This document shows positions 10,520 to 20,634 of a DNA stretch of 41,538 nt, one piece after another. Source of the DNA: Emmonsiellopsis sp. PD_33 (lineage: Eukaryota > Ascomycota > Eurotiomycetes > Onygenales > Ajellomycetaceae); the NCBI GenBank assembly GCA_032988165.1, contig JANTQF010000317.1, positions 1-41,538 of the forward strand. Reading direction: 5' to 3'. Under the pieces are notes generated by a model. The model was not told the origin of the DNA, did no database searches, and worked only from the letters and a program-made list of their open reading frames with translations. Every line of letters starts with the position of its first letter. The first letter of the stretch is position 1. A program made the translations under genes and the position numbers.

Positions 10520-11834
10520 TCACAAATCAGCACTATCCGACGACGTCGTCATCGCCGACCGCCTCCTGGGCCTCCTCCGCTGACTGCGCAGGTTCGTCTC
10601 GGGCGTAAAGCCAGGAGACCCAAAGCTATCATCGCCGCCAGGGCTAGCACCCGTAGCATCGCCTCCGCCACTCCATCGCTGCAGAAACAGTCGTTGCGCT
10701 TCCGTCTCATAGGGCGCGGATGGGTGCAGAGGGAGATGCGGCATAGGGGCGGAGGAGCTGCTGGAGCGGAGATAGTGCTGGGGTGTGGCGTGGGCGTCTA
10801 CTTCCATGCCTTCGTCGTCTTCATCTTCTTCATCTTCATCTTCGTCGGTGTCCGTGTGTTCCCATTCCTGCTGCTGGCCTATGCCGTCCTCGGCTTGGCT
10901 AGGGATATCAGCGTCGAGGTCGCGGTCCATCATACTCTGTCCCTCATCGGACATGGCGGAGGGGATATCATCGTCTAGATCAGGTTGGTCGTCGAAATCA
11001 TCATCATCATTATCGTCATCGTCGTCATCGTCATCAATCCCAAATCCCTCCGGAACATCATCATCCAAATCCCTCCCCATCAACCCCTCCTCATCCTCCT
11101 CCAGCTCCCCCTCATCATCCAACCCCTCCTCCCCTTCCTCAACCAATCCCTCCCTATCCCCATCAGCATCAGCATCAGGAATATCATCATCCAAATCCCT
11201 TTCCCCCACCCCATCCCCGGTCACCATCACCATCCCCATCCCCACCCCCATCCCATCTCCATCTCCATCCCCCATCATCCCCCCCCCATCCACAAAATCC
11301 CCATCCCCATCCACCCCCTCCGCCGCCGCCGCCGCAGCGCCCTCCTCCCTCTCCGCCTCCTCCTCTCTCACGCCCAACATCGTCTTCGCGCATCCCGCCG
11401 GTCGAATCCACGAATATCCAAAGGCCGCGATGTTCTGTTTACGGATGCGCAGCGTGCGTTCTTCCAGGAGGAGCGTAGCGAGGGAGTCTGCGGAGGCGGA
11501 GGCGGCGGCTGCGAGGGCCGAGGCGGCGCGTTGGCTGCCGTGTTGTTGGCGGCGGGTGGTCGGGGGGCCGGTGGTTGTGCTGTTGCTGGTGGAGGTGGGG
11601 TGGTGGCGGTGGTGGGGTTGCGAGGGGGTGTACCAGAGTGTGTGGGACTGGGAGGGGAGGGGGGGTTAGTTTCTTGTTTTATTTAATTTAATTTTGTTTT
11701 ATGGGGTTCAGGTGTAGATTTTGCGGCGGGGGATAGATCCATCCATTGCTGGGAACGTCCGAAATGTGTTGTTGTAGGTACTAGGAAACGGAACTCACGT
11801 CGCGAGGCTCAATTAGCGGCAGTGAGGATAACAT
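10520..11834 (-). CDS. apc15: Anaphase-promoting complex subunit Apc15 (Mnd2)
   Basis: Subunit of the APC/C ubiquitin ligase; in other organisms Apc15/Mnd2 governs Cdc20 turnover in the mitotic checkpoint complex and, in yeast, restrains meiotic APC/C. Exons 11834-11799 (MLSSLPLIEPRD) and 11647-10520 are joined over a 151-base intron with a GTGAGT donor, giving 387 residues. The conserved N-terminal block is MLSSLPLIEPRD-SHTLWYTPSQ, followed by GYSWIRPAGCAKTMLG. The remainder is highly acidic and low in complexity, with four copies of an (R/P)DLD(D/A)D(I/V)P motif, Asp runs, and a basic C-terminus (RSQRRRPRRRS). The N-terminal block and the RDLDDDIPDAD motif are fungal Apc15 hallmarks. A later in-frame ATG at 11380 would drop the conserved N-terminus, so the spliced start is preferred. 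Confidence 0.9.
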
Positions 11835-12275
11835 GGTTTCCCCTCTATCTGTGTTTCAACGGGCAATTGGAATTTTTCGGAGAGTCTTTGGTCGTTTTAT
11901 GTCATAAAAGGCATTGCTGGTTATGTATAGCTGATGTTTTTCGCGCCATGAGGTCAGCGGAGGCAGCCGCAGCTTGATGTCACGTGGTTGTTTTGAAAGG
12001 GGCAAAGGTACGGAGAACAATAAGGTTGATAGGACTCGAATTTTCAACATTTCTTGCAAGTTATTTGTTTTGAAAGGCTCTTGATTAATGGTAAATTTGG
12101 CAGATAATCGAGGCATATTTAAATACGCCAAAGCTTAAACGCAACCAACCACCTGTGGAAGAAACATGAGACTCCGTGCCGATTTCCACTATCTTTGTGT
12201 CCTCAAATAAAATGAAAAAAAGAAATCCAGCCAGACACATGGACGTAAACAATCTAGGGGCAATATCCCAGGCCA
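11835..12275. other. apc15 promoter and 3' flank of the cysteine-rich gene
   Basis: 440 bases with no gene. TCACGTGG occurs at 11980-11987, about 150 bases upstream of the apc15 start codon. The right part is AT-rich and presumably holds the 3' untranslated region of the next gene. Confidence 0.6.
11981..11986. promoter_or_regulatory. CACGTG site upstream of apc15
   Basis: Palindromic E-box CACGTG (TCACGTGG in context), bound by bHLH factors such as Cbf1 or SREBP-type proteins in fungi. It is about 150 bases upstream of the apc15 start codon. Motif is exact; occupancy is inference. Confidence 0.4.
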
Positions 12276-12752
12276 TCAACCGTCCGAACACTTCATGATT
12301 CCCCCAGTAAAGACGTCTTTGATACAATGACTTGGCCAACGGCACACATGACCGCCCTTGCAGCACATATAGACGTTTCTATCTATGCAGACTTCACCCT
12401 CGCACAACCATCGCCTATCAGGGGGGCACACTTTCTTGAGCGGGGCGACGATGGAATCCTTAGCATGGGCATGTCGACGATGGGGAGTGAGTCTGGAAAT
12501 GTTGCCGATATCAATGGCGTCCGAGAGGTTTTTAGGGTCGAGTTCGACGATCTCGCCTTCCATGTAGAAGGAAGGCCTGATAGTTTCGCGGCGGTAGTTG
12601 TTGAGCGTGTTGACGAGGGTGCCCGGTGCGAATATGTATTTTTCAAGGTCCGGTGTATTAGTATTCTTGCCTGGTGTTTCGGTGGGGTTTGGAACGCTTG
12701 GGGCAGCGAGGGCATGTATGGTCAGGGCGAGAAGCCAGAGGAGAGACTGCAT
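12276..12752 (-). CDS. Small secreted cysteine-rich protein
   Basis: Not a family I recognise. A single exon of 158 residues starts with a clear signal peptide (MQSLLWLLALTIHALAA, about 1-17). A Pro/Thr-rich linker follows, then a middle region containing NNYRRETIRPSFYMEGEIVE. The last 50 residues contain all eight cysteines (109, 117, 122, 130, 131, 137, 143, 155), including an adjacent Cys-Cys pair, with spacing 7-4-7-0-5-5-11. The even count and clustering suggest four disulfides in a small compact domain after secretion. His-Arg-Arg-His near residue 91 separates the parts and could be a processing region. A TATA box lies about 170 bases upstream. Such proteins include effectors, antifungal proteins and cell-wall proteins; no choice among them is justified by sequence. 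Confidence 0.75.
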   Translation of the reverse strand: MQSLLWLLALTIHALAAPSVPNPTETPGKNTNTPDLEKYIFAPGTLVNTLNNYRRETIRPSFYMEGEIVELDPKNLSDAIDIGNISRLTPHRRHAHAKDSIVAPLKKVCPPDRRWLCEGEVCIDRNVYMCCKGGHVCRWPSHCIKDVFTGGIMKCSDG

Positions 12753-13614
12753 TTTGGCGGCTGGTGGATAACAAAGATATAATAGTAGTTAGGGAAATGT
12801 GAGTTTCCAAATCTCAAGGAGATGCGAGCAGTATGGTTTGAGCGCTGTTGCATATCCAAAGTGAAAAAATAGGAGTAAAGATTGTTGAATAAGAATGCAT
12901 GTCCACCGAGTCATAGGTGGTATATATACGCTTCTCATAGTGAAAAGAAAATTCCCTATAGAAGAGTGAGAAATGAAGCCAGTGGAGTGCCCCTTTGTAT
13001 AGTAGAGTGTCTTGGTGAATATTCAATATGGCTTAGAGCTAGCATTGAAACGCGGCAAATCGCTTCACCTGGGACAAGGTGGCCTTGAACATGACACTGG
13101 GAAATCCGACTTCATTGCCGGATTTATCTCTGACAGTGTGGTAGCCCATGTCGAGAGCAGAACAAGGGAACAACCATACATGGTTATTTGCGGTTCCCCT
13201 ATCACGGGCCGGAGGTTCGCCAAAGACAGCATATGAAGGGAGCCTATTGCAAAATAACACGGATCCCGAGTGGATATTCCGCATGGCATATGGCGCGGAC
13301 ACATCTGCAGTCCCATACCCATACCTGTAGATATCAAAGGTGAGAAGCAGGGGGAGGAGGAAAGTTGAGAAGTTGAAGGCTGTGTTATGTAATCCGTCTC
13401 GGCCCGGCCTAGCCCCATTCCGGCCTAGCCCGTTGGGGCTCGAAAAAGACGGCGCCGCTAATTTTTGGGACGAGAAATAATTTTGGAGCTCGGCATAGGG
13501 TGCTTTCGCTGTGCTTCTTTTCTTCGTCCTCTCCATTCTCTTGTCCCGTCCTTGTGCGTTGTCTGCTGTCTCCGTCGCTCGTTTCCGTTGGCGTCTTCAT
13601 TCCTTGCGATCGCC
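12753..13614. other. Divergent promoter region, cysteine-rich gene and ggc1
   Basis: 860 bases with no supported gene. The left part is AT-rich with the TATA box of the secreted protein gene. The right part (13500-13614) is a pyrimidine-rich leader for ggc1. Overlapping minus-strand open frames around 13039-13715 lack coherent family features. Confidence 0.55.
12921..12928 (-). promoter_or_regulatory. TATA box of the cysteine-rich gene
   Basis: TATATATA, about 170 bases upstream of the start codon at 12752 on the minus strand; the flanking context on that strand is GCGTATATATACCACC. Confidence 0.5.
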
Positions 13615-14903
13615 ATGTCTCCTCCTGCCCTTGTTGCTCCTGGCGCGGGCTCCACCCCGAAGGATGTGAAGAGAGAGTCGACTATGGCCCGACTTCTCGG
13701 ATCGGGTAGGTTCATAAGTCCCCTGGATGCTTCAATGGCAATGCTAATGTTGCCTAGGTTCCGCCGGAATTGCTGAGCTCCTTGTTTTCCATCCCGTATG
13801 CCTTCGTTCAGCCCCTCTGATCAGACCCAAGCTGAGATCTTCATGACTAGGTTGACACCACCGCAAAACGTTTGATGAGCCATCAAGGAAAGGTTGGCTA
13901 CCCGGATACCATGCGATTCACTTGCTCAATGTAGCTTACACTTGTCAAAGATCGCGGGTGTTTCCCAATTGAATACCGTCGTCTTCAAAGAATACGCTTC
14001 TGCCCCCATCGGCAGCAAGTTCACCTCTCTCTTCCCCGGTCTCGGATATGCGGCTGGATACAAGGTACGAATTTCCCGTCAAAGTCCGGGTTTTGGATTG
14101 CCTATTGACAAACGACTATTTTTCCGGCTGTTAGGTCCTCCAACGGATATACAAGTACGGTGGACAGCCATTTGTGCGGGATTACCTAGCCCAGAACCAC
14201 GGCGAAAAGTTTGATAATGCCTTCGGCAAGGGTACTGGAAAGGCTATTATGCACGCCACCGCTGGAAGGTATGGGTAGACAACAAGAACATCACTGCGGA
14301 AGCAGAAGACTAACATATATACTTCACCAGCTTGATTGGTATCGGAGAGATTGTTCTCCTTCCTCTTGATGTTCTCAAGATCAAGCGACAGACCAACCCC
14401 GAGGCCTTCCGAGGACGTGGTCTTTTTAAGATTATTCAAGATGAAGGAATGGGTCTTTACCGGGGTGCCGGCTGGACCGCAGCCCGCAATGCCCCTGGTT
14501 CCTTTGCTGTAAGTTGCAGATTATCTATACGACCCGTCATGATGTTTCACACTAACACTTTTCATAGCTCTTCGGTGGTTCCGCTTTTGCCAAGGAATAT
14601 ATTTACAACCTGCAGGACTACAACGCCGCAACCTGGGGCCAGAACTTCGTCGCATCGATCGCCGGTGCTAGCGCCTCCCTGATTGTCTCCGCTCCCCTCG
14701 ACGTCATCAAGACCCGTATTCAGAACCGGAACTTCGAGAACCCAGAGTCTGGTTTCCGTATTGTCAGCAACATGATGAAGAACGAGGGCTTCACCAGTTT
14801 CTTCAAGGGCCTGACGCCCAAGTTGCTCATGACTGGACCCAAGCTGGTCTTCAGCTTCTGGCTGGCCCAAACCTTGATTCCAGCATTCGGCCAGGTTGTA
14901 TGA
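13615..14903 (+). CDS. ggc1: Mitochondrial GTP/GDP carrier Ggc1
   Basis: Inner-membrane carrier of the SLC25 family that imports GTP into mitochondria in exchange for GDP; in yeast its loss disturbs iron homeostasis and mtDNA. Seven exons: 13615-13705, 13758-13795, 13851-13892, 13951-14064, 14135-14268, 14331-14508 and 14568-14903, giving 310 residues, normal for the family. All joins keep frame. The three carrier signatures are HPVDTTAKR (42-50), LPLDVLKIKR (150-159) and APLDVIKTR (241-249). Blocks such as LFPGLGYAAGYKVLQRIYKYGGQPF, SLIGIGEIV and RGAGWTAARNAPGSFALFGG are characteristic of Ggc1/Yhm1 rather than other carriers. Exons 2 and 3 are only 38 and 42 bases. There is no cleavable presequence, as usual for carriers. 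Confidence 0.97.
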
Positions 14904-15911
14904 GTTTGAACGATGGAGTATGGGGGATTTTCCAACTTGTTTGATTATATACAGTTTTTTTCTCTTTCGGGGCGTTTTTATTTTTTACGCTTTTTAATTG
15001 TCCTGTTTACGCCTTTATTATATAGAGTATATGCCTGGGATTATGGTTTTGTTGTATTTTATGTGAACCCTCCACTTTCCATTTTTCCTTTCTTTTCCTT
15101 TTATCATTTATTTTTCAGGATGAAGCGCTCGGGGTTACAAGAAGACAGAAAAGCTAGCTGCCAACAGACTTGCCATTGCAAAGTTGAATGCGCATGGGTT
15201 CTCTTGCCCTGAGAATTAGCGTGTAGTTTTTCTGTGATTTAATCACCTGCCTGTACAGATTTGTCCGGACATAAATGGCTTGCATTTCAGTGTGCTGATC
15301 GTTGTGTTTAACCCAAGATTAGGCACATCTGCCTCTATTTCGCCAACGACCTGCATATTCTTTTGCCCCTCTCATCCATTCTGGTTTTCATGCTGTCCCG
15401 AATTAAGCCTTATTGTGAGGACGATGGCTGTTACCATCAATTAGTTGACGGATGATGTAGCTGATGCGGGCGCGGGTGGTAAAAATATCCTCCAGATAAA
15501 TGCGACAAGACTCGAATAAGGCGAGTACGGATTGTTTGGGCATAACTATGTACCCCTTTTTATCCATCTCCCCAGGTCCGTTCTAGTACATATAGGTTTT
15601 TGGCATATAACAGCAGAACATTCACACAATATTAAACGAGTTTAACCCAGCACTCCCAATGCAAATCCCGCGTAAAGCCTCCAATATAAAAACAGTATAT
15701 TAAGTCATCCAAACAAAAGGACCAAAATATATACAATTTATCTATCCTAGGTAGGTAGGTCACATGTTCCGCCCTGCAGTCCAGCGCCAAGCTTTCCTTC
15801 CCAAGCTCCGCCCAATCACCAATTCCTCCTCCATTCTTCACCCAGCTCAAAAAGCTCATCGATAACTGCGCAGCCATACATTCCATTACCAATACCAATA
15901 CCACGAAAACC
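14904..15911. other. Intergenic region ggc1 to nce101
   Basis: About 1 kb. The first 200 bases are T-rich 3' untranslated sequence. The rest is AT-rich with no supported gene; the promoter of nce101 should be in the last few hundred bases. No repeats of note. Confidence 0.55.
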
Positions 15912-16237
15912 ATGGCCGGCCCGGTAGTCTACCCCTACATCATCTCCAGGTAAAGAAAAAGAAAAACATCCAATTCCTTACTTCAACAACCACCACCCAC
16001 CACGCAGGAACACCAGCCCTGGCAAAACAAACCCACCCGCTAACCACCTATTAAATAAACCACAGGGTCGCCGACCCCCTCTTCGCAATCTTTATCGGCA
16101 CCAGCTCAGCCTTCGTGCGCATCCGGCGCGAACAAAAGGAGAAATACCCGGACCAGCCGGCTGATGCGCTGCATTTGTTTCATATTGGGAAGCGGAGGGT
16201 GAATGCGTGGTGGAATGGGTGGGAAGGGAAGTTGTAG
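15912..16237 (+). CDS. nce101: Nce101-family small membrane protein
   Basis: Two exons, 15912-15949 and 16066-16237, give 69 residues. The sequence starts MAGPVVYPYIISRVADPLFA and continues IFIGTSSAFVRIRREQ, forming one hydrophobic helix (about residues 10-31) followed by a basic, hydrophilic tail (GKRRVNAWWNGWEGKL). This is the layout of the NCE101 (non-classical export protein 1) family, named after a yeast gene implicated in leaderless export of galectin; its molecular role is poorly known. The exon join completes an Arg codon and has a GTAAAG donor and CACAG acceptor. The gene is short enough to be missed by automatic calling, but motif order and splice sites support it. Confidence 0.85.
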
Positions 16238-17849
16238 GTGGTTGGTGTTGGTTATGATGGGATGAATGGGACATGGGAATGGGAATGGGATAACTTTGTG
16301 GCCAGGGTAGGGGAGGGGATGGGAGGGGAATGGTGTTGTTTGGGAGCAAGTCATGGAGAAATACCCAGGGCAGGACGGGATGTTTGCCGGTGGATATACC
16401 CGATTTCGACGGGTGAGGCGGGCAGCGATGGATACATACCAGCTACCTTGCCAAACAGGGCACGCTTTGGCATGGGCTGGCTACCTAGAGCCTGCTATAT
16501 ACCCGCGTACAGGTTTCCTTTGGGGAGGGAGGGAGGGAGGGATACGAAAACAGGCGGTCCCCGTCCCCATTTCTTCTCCCCCGTCCTTCCCCTCTCCAGC
16601 AACCGCCTCCCACCGTCGTCGAGATTATTACCTACCTCTATACGTCCACGACAGTACCCGTCCATCTCCTCCGCAGCCCGCAAAGCTCCCTCTCTTCTTC
16701 TCGGCATCCGGGGCCCGGCAATTCACACACACGGGAAAGCCGTCGCGGAACCTCCCTCCCACAGGTGGTGCATGTGTATATTATAAACGCGGCGCGCTCC
16801 GCCAGTGGTGTTTCGGGTCCGGGATGGCACGGTGCGGTGCCCACTGGACAATGAATGGCGGGGACTCTGTCTATTGTTTGTTTGCTTGTTGGGGGTTTTC
16901 ATATCAGCGTTACTTACGCATAGCATTGATTACAGGCGGAGTAGTATATGTGTATGTACATTACATGTACGTAATATGGAGTTTATTGGTGTAGGATTGG
17001 AAGGAGGGATATGTATGTTTCTGTTTAGATGTCTATATATATTGATTGCTTTTTCTGATATCGAGATATGTACTCCGTATGTATATGGATATGGAGCGAT
17101 ATATCTACCTACCTATCTATATCTGGTTCCGGTCGAAGCACGCATTCTGCGAGGTGGAATTTCGAGATAGGGATGATAAATATCAATAAGCGAATGTAGC
17201 TGACAAGTTTATAAATAACTCGATCCTTGATGTACTGTTGGGATAAAGGTGGTAGGTACCTAGGGATTGATTGATAGGTAACAGAAACACTGGATTATTA
17301 GCATCGTTCAACTACCACCATAGCCCCAGGACCAGGCATATAATATACATGCATGGAAACGTGGGAAATAGTAAATGCAGCCTCAAAATAGCTATATTTG
17401 GTTTTTTTTTTTTTTTTTTCATTTGACATCCATCTCGACCCTATTATATCCGGGGCAGCATCTGTAACAGATTAGGTTGATCGAGACAAGACACTCCCAG
17501 AATCAAGAAAGCCGCCACTAAAAATCAGCAGACAGGACTGAGATTACAACCTACGAGAAAAAGAAAATCCCCGTTCCAGAAAAAAAGGGCAAAGAAGAAA
17601 GACACGTAGAGAAGGTAACGGATTTAAAAAAAAAAGGTTTCAGGCGCAGATAACATCGTTTATATCCCAAGCACAGTTAAAACGCCCATACACATAATGC
17701 TCCCGTTTGAGATCAGCCCCGTTCGTTGTAGTGGTAGTGGTTTGTTCGTGTCGTGTCATTGTCTTGGTCGTTCCCCTTGTTTCAAAGTAAAAACTGCCAT
17801 GCAAAAGAAAGAAGAAGAAAAGTAAAGACGGCGTGAGAAAAGCAGAAGC
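16238..17849. other. Convergent 3' region between nce101 and atg8
   Basis: About 1.6 kb between two converging genes. The first half is G-rich with (GGGA)-like runs and overlapping plus-strand open frames (16238-16786 and 16353-16994) in two frames with no family features. The second half is AT-rich with dense GTATAT/TATG repeats (16940-17130) and a long T run near 17402-17421. No supported gene. Confidence 0.55.
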
Positions 17850-18363
17850 TCAGCATTCTCCGAACGTGTTCTCGCCGGAGTATCTATCGCAGAATAGTCA
17901 GCGGAGTGTTTCGGGAGGTGAAGGGTACAGAACATACGTGATGTATAGGAAGCCGTCCTCATCCTTGTGTTCTTCGTAGATGCTGCTCATGAGAGCGGCT
18001 GTTGGCGGCAGCACTTCGTCGACGAAGATGAAGATGGCCTTTTCTGGCGAGAGCTTGATGCGCTTGCGGATGACATATACGAACTGGCCGACGGTGAGGT
18101 CTGCGGGGACCAGGTACTTCTTCTTGTCGATGGTAGCGATATCTGACTTCTCGACCTTCTCGCAGATCACCTACAGCACGATAAAGCATCAGCATCATCG
18201 AAACCAGTTACTCTCCCGCAGCTGTATGGAAGAAGCGACATGGCGGGATATTCGGAGGAAGGGGGAAGCATACCGGGATACGGTCCGCATACTTTGCCCG
18301 AATGCGCTCAGCTTCGGCCTTGCGCTTCTCGAAGGGGTGCTCGTCCTTGAACTTGGATCGCAT
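17850..18363 (-). CDS. atg8: Autophagy ubiquitin-like protein Atg8
   Basis: Ubiquitin-like protein that is conjugated to phosphatidylethanolamine and drives autophagosome growth and cargo selection. Three exons on the minus strand: 18363-18274, 18170-17938 and 17883-17850, giving 118 residues. The sequence starts [20 protein letters not shown] and includes [20 protein letters not shown] and the C-terminal [11 protein letters not shown]. Cleavage by Atg4 after Gly116 would expose the glycine used for lipidation, removing Glu-Cys. Introns are 103 and 54 bases. The promoter is shared with the divergent coproporphyrinogen oxidase gene and carries a TGAGTCA site and two CCACGTGACC blocks, which could tie expression to nutrient or pH/iron signals. 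Very secure. Confidence 0.99.
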
Positions 18364-18557
18364 GGTGGCTGAAAGGGTGGTTGCAGCTGCAGAAGACGAG
18401 TGAGGGCTATGTGGAGAGGTGGTTGGCGATGGAAGAGACGACGGCGAGAGGAGCGGTGGACTTGGAGTGGAGATGGATGATGATGATGATGATGACGGAG
18501 CAAGGGCGGCGGATCCATGGGCCAAGGCAGCAGAGCCCCGCGTATTAGTAGTGGCCG

Positions 18558-18606
18558 GCCGCTGAGTCAGCCCGGGCCCGCGGCGGTGAACCAGGCCCCA
18601 CGTGAC
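18558..18606 (-). promoter_or_regulatory. Composite TGACTCA / CACGTG element of atg8
   Basis: On the minus strand: GTCACGTGG (18606-18598), 29 bases between the cores, then GGGCTGACTCAGCGGC (18573-18558). TGACTCA is the Gcn4/CpcA (AP-1-like) site and GTCACGTG resembles the lysosomal CLEAR/E-box. The 16-base block recurs exactly at 26193-26208, also beside a GTCACGTGG. It is about 195-240 bases before the atg8 start codon. Confidence 0.5.
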
Positions 18607-19022
18607 CCATGGCCGGAGTGTACCCGCCCATACAACCAGCGCCTGCCAGGTACTTCCACGCGATGCAGGCTCTGATCAGGTGTCCCGGCAGCGTGCTGGC
18701 TGTCATCAGAGTCTCTTAATAAAACTGCTCCTGCAGGTGTGTCATTCGTATTTCTAGCTTCTTCGCTACTCGTATTGTCTCTGCGTCACTGACAGATGCG
18801 ACGAGGAGACACTGAAGTTTCATGGAGTGAGTGGTATAGCAGAAATATGCGCTCTATCAAGGCGGGTATGGCTGGCACCCCAATGCCATGGCATTTCCCG
18901 CAGCATTTACGTCCATACTTTGAAGATAATAATAAATACAACAGAGCTCTGATAATATGGACCTGATGATGAGTGTCACCTGACCAATGACATCTGCCCG
19001 TCCTCGGCGCCCTGATGCCGCA

Positions 19023-19032
19023 CCACGTGACC
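19023..19032. promoter_or_regulatory. CACGTG site upstream of hem13
   Basis: CCACGTGACC, the same ten bases in the same orientation as the atg8-proximal site 425 bases away, lying about 210 bases upstream of the hem13 start codon. Confidence 0.45.
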
Positions 19033-19239
19033 ACCAAACCACCTCCAGTTCTGATGCGCCAGACAGCTTCAACTTCAGCTTCAACTTCTTCTCCGCCGTC
19101 CATTTTGTCGACCCAATGGCTCATACTGCTATATCACCAGTCTTTTGTTAGCAAGCATACCCCTCAACTCCCCCCTCCTCAACCACCCCCCCCCCAATTG
19201 CCCAATTGGGAGCGCCATTTCGCTGTCTCCTCGGCAGAT

Positions 19240-20634
19240 ATGGCTTCCCAACGCCTCTTTGCGCCTATCTCAAGGGCCATGGGCCGTCGCGCTCTTTCGA
19301 GGACTCAATTGACAGGCCTCCCAAGAACCCAGCTGTGCCGCATGTCAAATGGCCCGAAACCACACCCATCATCCGAACGAGACACCGTTTGGAGGCCATA
19401 TCTGCGCATCTCCGTTGGGATAGTGTTCATAGGATCCCTAATCTATTCAATGGTAGGATAGCTCCCACCCCTAGCCCTTGGAACAGGACAATTTAATACT
19501 TATGTATTTATACAGGTGACCGAAAATTCAGACACGAGCCTCGCCTCACCAACAATTGCGGAGATAGACGAAACAACTAAACTTACAACGCCCATCACCG
19601 AATCCTCCCCAATGCGGCTCCGAATGGAGAAGCTAATAAAAGAACACCAAAAGAAGATCACCGATGAACTATCCAGGGTAGACGGGAAATCATTCATTGT
19701 CGATGAATGGAAGCGGTCGAACGGTGGCGGCGGCATTTCCTGCGTTCTTCAGGACGGCAATGTTTTTGAAAAAGCAGGAGTCAACGTTTCTGTCGTATAT
19801 GGCAAACTGCCCCGACCCGCCATTGAGAAGATGCGCGCAGACCACAAGTCCTTCGTTGCCGCAGACGTCGACTCGTTAGATTTCTTCGCCGCCGGCCTAT
19901 CCTTGGTCCTCCACCCCAAAAACCCCATGGCGCCCACCGTCCACCTAAACTACCGCTACTTCGAAACCTCCGACCCTAAAAACCCCATGAGCGGCGATAA
20001 AAACTGGTGGTTTGGCGGCGGCACAGACCTGACTCCCGCCTACCTCTTCCCAGAAGACTGCACCCACTTCCACAAAACCATCAAAGACGCCTGCGACAAG
20101 CACGACATCACCTACTATCCCAAATTCAAAAAATGGTGCGACGAGTACTTCCACCTGCCCCACCGCGGCGAAGCCCGCGGCATCGGCGGCATCTTCTTCG
20201 ACGACCTCGACGCCGAATTCTTCGCAAAATCACACTCCTCCTCGCAGAACCCACAGGAAGCACTCTTCTCCTTCGTCACTGATGCCCTCACCTCCTTCCT
20301 CCCTTCCTACGTCCCCATCATCGAGAAGCGCAAAGACATGCCCTTCACACAGGCCGAGAAGGACTGGCAACAACTGCGCCGCGGGCGCTATGTCGAGTTC
20401 AACCTCGTATACGATCGAGGAACCAGCTTCGGTCTGCGCACGCCTGGCGCCCGTGTGGAGAGTATCCTGATGAGTCTCCCTCGGACAGCGCAGTGGAAGT
20501 ATATGGATCCGGTGTCTGGGACGAGGAGCGATGATGGAACTGCCCAGCCGTCGGAGGAGGAGGCGGGTGGTGAGGAGATGGAGAGGGAGAGGGAGTTGGT
20601 TAGGATTTTGAAGAATCCTAGAAACTGGGCGTGA
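19240..20634 (+). CDS. hem13: Coproporphyrinogen III oxidase (oxygen-dependent)
   Basis: Heme biosynthesis enzyme that uses O2 to decarboxylate two propionates of coproporphyrinogen III, giving protoporphyrinogen IX. Exons 19240-19452 and 19516-20634 (63-base intron) give 443 residues. The catalytic core starts near MRLRMEKLIKEHQKKI, includes NGGGGISCVLQDG, HLNYRYFE, WWFGGGTDLTPAYL and the signature KKWCDEYFHLPHRGEARGIG followed by GIFFDD, and ends RILKNPRNWA. The N-terminal 71 residues add an Arg-rich, acid-free stretch (MASQRLFAPISRAMGRRALS) and a hydrophobic helix (YLRISVGIVFIGSLIYSM, about 54-72). This looks like a mitochondrial presequence plus membrane anchor, unlike the cytosolic yeast enzyme. 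The start is the first ATG that gives this presequence; an in-frame ATG at 19015 is possible but yields a Pro-rich leader. Confidence 0.95.

Larger units (their letters stand above)
18364..19239. other. Shared divergent promoter, atg8 and hem13
   Basis: 876 bases between two divergent start codons. Contains the composite element at 18558-18606 and a second CCACGTGACC at 19023-19032. The region near 18540-18610 is strongly GC-rich. No gene is seen, but an in-frame ATG at 19015 could extend hem13 upstream. Confidence 0.65.

Noticed and set aside
16238..16994. Two overlapping plus-strand open frames of 182 and 213 codons after nce101
   Set aside because: They overlap in different frames, start inside or right after the nce101 stop and are rich in low-complexity Gly/Arg/Pro sequence. 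No motif or splice structure supports them.
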